Of a stretch of 10,933 bases of DNA, positions 6,332-10,933 are shown piece by piece. Origin of the DNA: Synergistaceae bacterium (lineage in GTDB: Bacteria; Synergistota; Synergistia; Synergistales; Synergistaceae); the NCBI GenBank assembly GCA_030531285.1, contig JAUNNW010000041.1, positions 1 to 10,933 of the forward strand, written 5' to 3'. Position numbers and translations under genes: made by a program. The notes under the pieces are model-generated. The model was not told where the DNA came from. It ran no database searches and saw only the letters and a list, made by a program, of their open reading frames with translations. The first letter of the stretch is position 1. The number at the start of each line of letters is the position of its first letter.

Positions 6332-7162
6332 CTATACCATCCTTTCTGCCGCAAGAATAAAATCCTGCATACTCAATATTTTTTCCAGTCTGTCCAGCGT
6401 CTTGTCCTGCGCCGCAAAAAACATTGCGCTTCCGCTTCCGCACATTCCCCAGGCAAGAGCCCCTTCTCCGTCCGCCACGTCAAAAGCCGTATTGTACTCC
6501 GGATGCTCACAAAGCGCAGGGGCAAGAAAATCATTCGGAAGAAGTCCTGCGCGGACGTTCTGCGAAAGTTTTTTTACAATTTCGGACGCTTCAGCCGCAA
6601 AATCCGCATCCTCAGGACAAAAATCCCCTCTGTATTCGTCAAGCTTCCTGTAAGCGGCAGGCGTTGACGAAGTCCATCTTGGAAAAACAATCAGCCACGG
6701 AAGCTTAATTTCCTCAATAAGGGGAAAAAGTTTCTCCCCAGTGCCTTCGGCGTAATTCAGCGTGTTGTCCTGAGCGAGCGCCAAAACATCCGCGCCGAGC
6801 TTTGCAATCTCGTCAGGCGTGCAGATCAAGCCGCAGTTTTCTTTCAGCCACACAAGCAGAGCTGCGGCATTTCCGCTTCCGGCACCTATTCCCGAACCCT
6901 GCGGATAACGCTTTGAAAGCTTAATTTCAAGCGGCGGGACGGAAATTTTCCGTGAAGCAAACTCAAGCACGGAATCAAGCAGATTTTTGCCCTGTATTTT
7001 CGCGCCTTCAACCGTTATACTCCCGTTTCCGCTTTCTGTACGGCGCACGCTAAGCTGCTCTGTGCCCGTCTTCTTCCAAAAAACAGTGCGAAGCTCGTGA
7101 TAACCGTCGGATCTTCTGCCAAGCACGTGAAGCGTTAAATTTACTTTTACGGGACAGTACAT
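6332..7162 (-). CDS. ispE: 4-diphosphocytidyl-2-C-methyl-D-erythritol kinase (IspE)
   Basis: This 276-residue GHMP kinase phosphorylates CDP-methylerythritol at the 2-hydroxyl, step four of the non-mevalonate (MEP) isoprenoid pathway. The N-terminal motif KVNLTLHVLGRRSDGYHEL (6-24) carries the substrate-binding lysine K6. The ATP-binding glycine loop is YPQGSGIGAGSGNAA (86-100), and the catalytic aspartate is D125 in GADV. The loop departs from the usual P-x-GAGLGGGSS-x-AA: the second serine is glycine, and the segment after GADV lacks the usual PFF. A-EGTGE (140s) and the C-terminal GSGSAMF motif are present. The start at 7162 (ATG) is preferred because the motif begins at residue 4; AGGGG lies 13 bases upstream. 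An in-frame TTG at 7186 is possible. It lies between veg and purR and is probably transcribed with them. Confidence 0.92.
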   Translation of the reverse strand: MYCPVKVNLTLHVLGRRSDGYHELRTVFWKKTGTEQLSVRRTESGNGSITVEGAKIQGKNLLDSVLEFASRKISVPPLEIKLSKRYPQGSGIGAGSGNAAALLVWLKENCGLICTPDEIAKLGADVLALAQDNTLNYAEGTGEKLFPLIEEIKLPWLIVFPRWTSSTPAAYRKLDEYRGDFCPEDADFAAEASEIVKKLSQNVRAGLLPNDFLAPALCEHPEYNTAFDVADGEGALAWGMCGSGSAMFFAAQDKTLDRLEKILSMQDFILAAERMV

Positions 7163-7190
7163 TGCTCCAAACTTTCCCCTCAACAACGCA

Positions 7191-7209
7191 ATGCCCCTGT
7201 ACGGGGCAT
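7191..7209. promoter_or_regulatory. Hairpin between veg and ispE, close to the ispE ribosome binding site
   Basis: ATGCCCC and GGGGCAT form a perfect 7-bp stem with a 5-base loop. No T-run follows on the minus strand, so it is not a standard terminator. The CCCC of its 5' arm on the RNA could alternatively pair with the GGGG at 7179-7176 just before ispE. It may be a processing site or translational control element; function is not shown. Confidence 0.45.
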
Positions 7210-7221
7210 CACTCTGTGATC

Positions 7222-7467
7222 TTAATATATTTTTTCTCCTGTTTCGCAGAGGACAAGCTCAACATCGTGCGTCAGCAGATCGGTGTAGCGGAAAGAAACA
7301 ACCGTATCCGTCTCCTCAAGATGCAACGTGAAAAGGCTTGAATAGACAGCCTCAATAACGGCGACATCGTCCTTCGACTTTCGTCTGCCGTTCGCCGCAT
7401 GACAAAAAACGCGTTTTCCGCAATACTGACCGACAATATTTTTGAGCTCTTCCTGCGTCACAGCCAT
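7222..7467 (-). CDS. veg: Veg family protein (DUF1021)
   Basis: This 81-residue small soluble protein is homologous to Bacillus Veg, which is about 86 residues and linked to biofilm gene control. The shared core is visible: a GKRV strand (17-20), NGRRKSKD (26-33), YSSLFTLHL (42-50) and the closing V-SFRYTDLLTHDVELVL (57-73), a mostly beta-strand protein. As in Bacillus it sits directly upstream of ispE and purR, which strongly supports the call. The ATG at 7467 has AGG 7 bases upstream, in a purine-rich stretch. It carries two cysteines near the middle (C16 and C22). The molecular function is not established for the family. Confidence 0.9.
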   Translation of the reverse strand: MAVTQEELKNIVGQYCGKRVFCHAANGRRKSKDDVAVIEAVYSSLFTLHLEETDTVVSFRYTDLLTHDVELVLCETGEKIY

Positions 7468-7502
7468 ATACTAACCTGCCTCTGCACAATTATAGTATGG
7501 AT

Positions 7503-7531
7503 ATTATACGCAGAAACAGCCTAAAAGTCAA
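7503..7531 (-). promoter_or_regulatory. Strong sigma70-type promoter of veg-ispE-purR
   Basis: On the minus strand TTGACT (7531-7526), a 17-base spacer and a perfect TATAAT (7508-7503). RNA would start near 7496, about 29 bases before the veg ATG. A second TATAAT lies at 7494-7489 but has no -35 box. The Bacillus veg promoter is likewise near-consensus and very strong. The stretch between here and the hemW stop at 7621 holds no gene and no convincing terminator. Confidence 0.85.
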
Positions 7532-7620
7532 GAATTTTGCGGAATTTGCACTTTGTCCGGAAATAAATGTAAGGGATTTTGACAAAAAATTCATTAGTTG
7601 TTGGCAGCTTACAGCGTCTT

Positions 7621-8727
7621 TTACACCAGTTCTGTCCAAATTCTGTTGGCGACTCTCATTCCCGCCTGCGTCAGCGCAATGCGCCCCGGCGTGACGGAAT
7701 ACAAATCGCGCGGAAAATTTTCAAGCACGGACAGCACGTACTTTTCCGCACCTTCCCCGTATTTTGCGCGGTACTTCTCTCTGTTTATTCCCTCTGTCAT
7801 ACGAAGCTGAAGCACGGAAGCCTCCCTCGCGCTTGCGCAAGGCTCAAGTTCCTCCCTGAAAACAACGGCTGTTCCCTTCTCCGCGGCAAGGGCGCAGTAT
7901 TCCTCAAACCCGCTCTCATTCGTATAACGCACTCTATCAAGATAGCCTGACGCAGAAATTCCGGCGCCGAGATAATCGCCGCCTCTCCAGTAATTCAGGT
8001 TATGCCTGCTCTCTTTTCCGAAAAGCGCGAAATTCGCAACCTCATACTGAGCGAAACCGTGCTTCGGCAGATACTCCTGAGCGAAAAGATACTGCTCGCA
8101 GCCCTCAGGCAGTTCAAAACCGCGGGAAGCAAACGGCGTCCCTTCCTCAATCGTCAGCTGATACAGGGAAATATGCGAAAGACCAAGGTTAACAGCCTTT
8201 TCAAGCGTGTTTTTCCATTTTGAAAGCGTCTGTTTCGGCAGTCCGAACATAAAATCGGCATTCACGGAAAAGCCCGCTTCAACGGCGTCTTCAACGGCCT
8301 CAAGCGCACGGCGCGAATCGTGCAGACGGCCGAGAAAATTCAATTCATTATCGTCAAAACTCTGCACGCCGAGACTGACGCGCGAAACGCCGGCGGATTT
8401 CCAAAACGAAAGCAATTCCCTTGTCAGCGAATTGGGATTTGCCTCAACGGTAAATTCCGTACAGGCAGACAAATCTATATTCTTTTCAATAATTCCGGAA
8501 AGCGTTTCCCATTGGGAAACAGACAGACAGGAAGGAGTGCCGCCGCCCGCGTAAAGCGTTGACGCGGAAATTTCACCAAGCCGCGAACGCCAAAAGGCAA
8601 GCTCGCGTTCGAGCCTGCCCAAATAAAAATCCTTATCGCCGCTTCCGCGCGCGTAACTTGCAAACGCGCAGTACGGGCATTTTCTTTCACAAAAAGGAAC
8701 ATGTATATAGACGGAAAGCTCCGCCAC
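7621..8727 (-). CDS. hemW: Radical-SAM heme chaperone HemW
   Basis: This 368-residue protein (family ~380) was long annotated as an oxygen-independent coproporphyrinogen oxidase; it is now known as a heme-binding chaperone that delivers heme to respiratory proteins. The SAM/[4Fe-4S] motif is YIHVPFCERKCPYCAF with C13, C17 and C20, and GGGTPS follows at about residue 66. The VNADFMFGLPKQT strand and the C-terminal E-L-x-LRMTEGI segment are typical of HemW. True HemN has an extra cysteine after this motif, which is not present here (a phenylalanine follows). A GTG at 8727 is the likely start: it falls 4 bases after the lepA stop, has GGAGG upstream (12 bases) and gives the family N-terminus. 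It is probably translated from the lepA-hemW transcript, an order common in many bacteria. Confidence 0.9.
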   Translation of the reverse strand: MAELSVYIHVPFCERKCPYCAFASYARGSGDKDFYLGRLERELAFWRSRLGEISASTLYAGGGTPSCLSVSQWETLSGIIEKNIDLSACTEFTVEANPNSLTRELLSFWKSAGVSRVSLGVQSFDDNELNFLGRLHDSRRALEAVEDAVEAGFSVNADFMFGLPKQTLSKWKNTLEKAVNLGLSHISLYQLTIEEGTPFASRGFELPEGCEQYLFAQEYLPKHGFAQYEVANFALFGKESRHNLNYWRGGDYLGAGISASGYLDRVRYTNESGFEEYCALAAEKGTAVVFREELEPCASAREASVLQLRMTEGINREKYRAKYGEGAEKYVLSVLENFPRDLYSVTPGRIALTQAGMRVANRIWTELV

Positions 8728-8731
8728 AGCG

Positions 8732-10543
8732 CTACTTATCCTCCGTTTTGGTAACGTCCATAAAAGCAAGAAACGCCTCCTGAGGAATTGCCACGTGCCC
8801 AATCTGCTTCATGCGCTTCTTTCCTTCCTTCTGCTTTTCAAGCAGTTTGCGCTTGCGCGTAATATCTCCGCCGTAGCACTTCGCAAGCACGTCCTTGCGC
8901 ACCGCCTTAATGTTCATACGAACGATAACTTTTTTGCCGACGGCAGCCTGAATGGGAATTTCAAACAACTGACGCGGAATAAGCTCCTTAAGCCTGCCCA
9001 CAACGGCATGACCCCGCGTGTACGCCTGATCCTTGTGGCAAATAAACGAAAAAGCGTCAACAGGCTCGTCCTGAATAAGCATATCCACCTTCACAAGCTC
9101 CTCAGCGCGAAAACCGATATGGTCATAATCAAGCGAAGCATAGCCCCGTGTACAAGACTTCAGCCTGTCGTTGAAATCAAGAATAAACTCCGCAAGCGGC
9201 ATATCGTAGGTTAAACGCACGCGCTCAGGCGTGAGATAATCCATACCGACATACGTTCCACGCTTTTCTTGGCAAAGCTTCATAGCCGCGCCCACAAAAC
9301 TGTCCGGCATAAAAATAGAAAGTTTTATATACGGCTCGCGTATCTCCTCTATCCTGACAGTATCCGGAAAATCCGAAGGCCTGTGCGCCTCGACAACGCT
9401 CCCGTCGGTAAGGGCAATCTGATAACTGACATTAGGCGCTGTCGCCACCAAATCAACGCCAAACTCGCGGCTGAGACGCTCCTTTGAAATCTCCATGTGA
9501 AGAAGCCCGAGAAAACCGCAACGGAAACCAAAACCAAGAGCCACGGAATTTTCAGGCTCAAAGAAAATAGACGAATCGTTAACACTCAGCTTCTCCAACG
9601 CGTCGCGAAGCTGATTTATATTCTCGCGCTCAACGGGATAAAAACCGCAGAAAACAACGGGCTTCACCTTGCGGTACCCGGGAAGAGCCTGAGCGGCAGG
9701 ACGCGCGCTGTCCGTAATCGTATCGCCGACATGCGCCTCGTCAAGAGACTTGAGACTTGCCGTGATATAACCGACCTCACCCGGGCCGAGACAATCCACC
9801 TTCTGCATCTGAGGCTTAAAAACCCCCACCTCATCAAGCAAATAATCGCGCCCCGTAGCCATAAAATGAACTTGCTTGCCCGCGCGCAAAACGCCGTTCA
9901 CAACACGGACATAACAAATAATCCCGCGGTAATTATCATAAACAGAATCAAAAATCAAAGCCTGAAGCGGAGCGTTCTCATCGCCCGAAGGCGCGGGAAC
10001 TTCCTTTACAATGCGCTCAAGCAGCCCGGGGACACCCTCACCGGTCTTTGCGCTGATATTCACGGCATCCGAAGCGTCAATACCCACAATATCGCGAAGC
10101 TCCGTCTTCACCTCATCGGGATGCGCCGAAGGCAAATCTATCTTATTAAGCACGGGAAGAATTTCAAGATCAAGATCAACGGCAAGATAACTATTCGCCA
10201 CAGTCTGAGCCTCAACGCCCTGCGTGGCGTCAACAACAAGCACAGCGCCCTCGCACGCCGCAAGCGAACGCGAAACCTCATAAGAAAAATCAACATGCCC
10301 CGGCGTGTCAATCAAATTGAGAACATAATCCTTCCCATCCTTCGCGCGGTAATTCATACGCACGGGTACAAGCTTAATAGTAATACCGCGCTCGCGCTCC
10401 AAATCAAGCATATCCAAAAGCTGCGCCTGCATATTGCGCTTATCAACCGTACCCGTCTCCTCAAGCAAACGGTCGGCAAGCGTTGACTTGCCGTGGTCAA
10501 CGTGGGCTATGATACTGAAATTCCTTATGCGCTCAAGATCCAA
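8732..10543 (-). CDS. lepA: Elongation factor 4 (LepA), back-translocating ribosomal GTPase
   Basis: This 603-residue protein is the full family length. LepA binds stalled or mis-translocated ribosomes and is also implicated in initiation and ribosome assembly. The GTPase motifs are G1 AHVDHGKST (13-21), RGITIK switch I (52-57), G3 DTPGH (79-83), G4 NKID (133-136) and a G5 SAKTGEG near 165. EF-G-like domains II, III and V follow, then the LepA-specific C-terminal domain with the basic GGDITRKRKLLEKQKEGKKR stretch near the end. The start is TTG at 10543, with AAGGAG 9 bases upstream; no ATG lies nearby in frame. It is the first gene of the lepA-hemW unit, behind its own promoter. ITIKLVPVRM in switch I differs from the ITIKAQ more often seen. 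Confidence 0.97.
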   Translation of the reverse strand: MDLERIRNFSIIAHVDHGKSTLADRLLEETGTVDKRNMQAQLLDMLDLERERGITIKLVPVRMNYRAKDGKDYVLNLIDTPGHVDFSYEVSRSLAACEGAVLVVDATQGVEAQTVANSYLAVDLDLEILPVLNKIDLPSAHPDEVKTELRDIVGIDASDAVNISAKTGEGVPGLLERIVKEVPAPSGDENAPLQALIFDSVYDNYRGIICYVRVVNGVLRAGKQVHFMATGRDYLLDEVGVFKPQMQKVDCLGPGEVGYITASLKSLDEAHVGDTITDSARPAAQALPGYRKVKPVVFCGFYPVERENINQLRDALEKLSVNDSSIFFEPENSVALGFGFRCGFLGLLHMEISKERLSREFGVDLVATAPNVSYQIALTDGSVVEAHRPSDFPDTVRIEEIREPYIKLSIFMPDSFVGAAMKLCQEKRGTYVGMDYLTPERVRLTYDMPLAEFILDFNDRLKSCTRGYASLDYDHIGFRAEELVKVDMLIQDEPVDAFSFICHKDQAYTRGHAVVGRLKELIPRQLFEIPIQAAVGKKVIVRMNIKAVRKDVLAKCYGGDITRKRKLLEKQKEGKKRMKQIGHVAIPQEAFLAFMDVTKTEDK

Positions 10544-10567
10544 AACACTCAGCTCCTTAACGGCAAT

Positions 10568-10596
10568 ATTTTACAGCAAACGGCGGCAATGTGCAA
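10568..10596 (-). promoter_or_regulatory. Sigma70-type promoter of lepA-hemW
   Basis: On the minus strand TTGCAC (10596-10591), a 17-base spacer and TAAAAT (10573-10568). RNA would start near 10561, about 18 bases before the lepA TTG. Confidence 0.75.
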
Positions 10597-10624
10597 AACA
10601 CAAACGGCCGAAAAAATTTCCGGC

Positions 10625-10663
10625 AAAAAAAAGCAGGGATACAAAATTGCTTCCTGCCTGCTT
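10625..10663 (-). terminator. Minus-strand intrinsic terminator upstream of lepA
   Basis: On the minus strand AAGCAGG (10663-10657) pairs with CCTGCTT (10637-10631) across a 19-base loop and runs into eight T's (10632-10625). On the plus strand no T-run follows. It would stop a leftward transcript before the lepA promoter, yet no leftward gene is visible to its right. Confidence 0.6.
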
Positions 10664-10933
10664 ATATGCCTCAACTCTTATTTCAGGATAAGGCTCTCTT
10701 AACCTGAGGGGTAACCCTCAGGTTATTGCCAATAACTCTCACGGCAAAATACGCGTTATTCGCAAATCCGCTATTTTCAGGCATCCACACGTTTCAGCCA
10801 TTCAGAAAATACAGCCTGCTGCGCTTAAAAACACAAAACTTTCTTAAAACTTTTCGGAAATTTTTTATTATTTTTCCATTTTCCCCCATGTTACAAATTT
10901 CTTATTCAGTGAACATTACAGTACAGAGGGTGA
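10664..10933. other. Gene-free, AT-rich intergenic region
   Basis: I see no convincing protein gene on either strand; the longest minus-strand frame from an ATG here is about 31 codons (ending near 10797) with no good ribosome site. The region holds an exact inverted repeat at 10701-10724 and a second small one at 10722-10736. It ends in CAGAGGGTGA, which could be the ribosome binding site of a plus-strand gene just beyond the window. It may contain a leftward small RNA ending at the terminator at 10625-10663, or the leader of the next gene. Confidence 0.5.
10701..10724. repeat. Perfect 10-bp inverted repeat
   Basis: AACCTGAGGG and CCCTCAGGTT are separated by GTAA; flanking T10700 and A10725 extend it to 11 bp. 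No T-run follows on either strand, so it is not a classic terminator. It could be an operator for a dimeric regulator or a stable RNA hairpin. Confidence 0.8.

Noticed and set aside
6330..6443. N-terminal extension of PurR by 38 residues
   Set aside because: It overlaps the end of ispE, lacks a ribosome site and is not part of the PurR family.
9497..10486. Long plus-strand open frame of 329 codons
   Set aside because: It lies entirely antisense to lepA, whose GTPase motifs are unmistakable; its translation is arginine/asparagine-rich with no domain pattern.
10797..10892. Minus-strand frame of about 31 codons starting with ATG
   Set aside because: There is no good ribosome binding site, composition is AT-driven and no similarity is recognisable.

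Overview
The window reads as bacterial chromosome of medium GC content, with an AT-rich block inserted near its middle. The best guess for the host is a Synergistota member or a Firmicutes-like anaerobe. This rests on the veg-ispE-purR gene order (known from Bacillus), a Thermotoga-like single-cluster ferredoxin, the non-mevalonate pathway kinase IspE, and sigma70-type promoters with 17-base spacers. There is no rRNA to settle the taxonomy, so it remains an inference.

Layout, left to right. Positions 1-889 (minus) hold the N-terminal two-thirds of miaB, which runs off the left edge. A divergent promoter region separates it from a small exported protein of unknown function (964-1461, plus). 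From 1494 to 5058 all genes are on the minus strand and form an accessory block of two gene pairs. The first, in transcription order, is a compact UvrD/PcrA-type SF1 helicase followed by a TPR/coiled-coil protein with a Rossmann-like C-terminus. The second is a Panacea-domain antitoxin overlapping a PemK/MazF-like toxin. The helicase pair is conspicuously AT-rich (15 of 60 bases are G/C at 4141-4200, against 29 of 60 at 6481-6540), which suggests horizontal acquisition. The block sits directly downstream of a CAT-anticodon tRNA gene and its terminator, a common place for islands.

From 5186 rightward the window is core genome, again all minus strand. There are four transcription units: fdx-tRNA(CAT) with its own promoter; veg-ispE-purR behind a near-consensus promoter; lepA-hemW behind another clear promoter; and an unexplained 390-base gap at the right end. 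That gap contains a minus-strand terminator, a perfect 10-bp inverted repeat and no convincing gene, so it may encode a small RNA or a leader.

The core genes cover tRNA modification (MiaB), isoprenoid precursor synthesis (IspE), purine regulation (PurR), elongation-factor quality control (LepA), heme trafficking (HemW) and electron transfer (ferredoxin). The accessory block is the most likely place for an undescribed system: a two-gene helicase plus coiled-coil module next to a toxin-antitoxin pair, consistent with phage defence. That function is an inference from domain types and context only.
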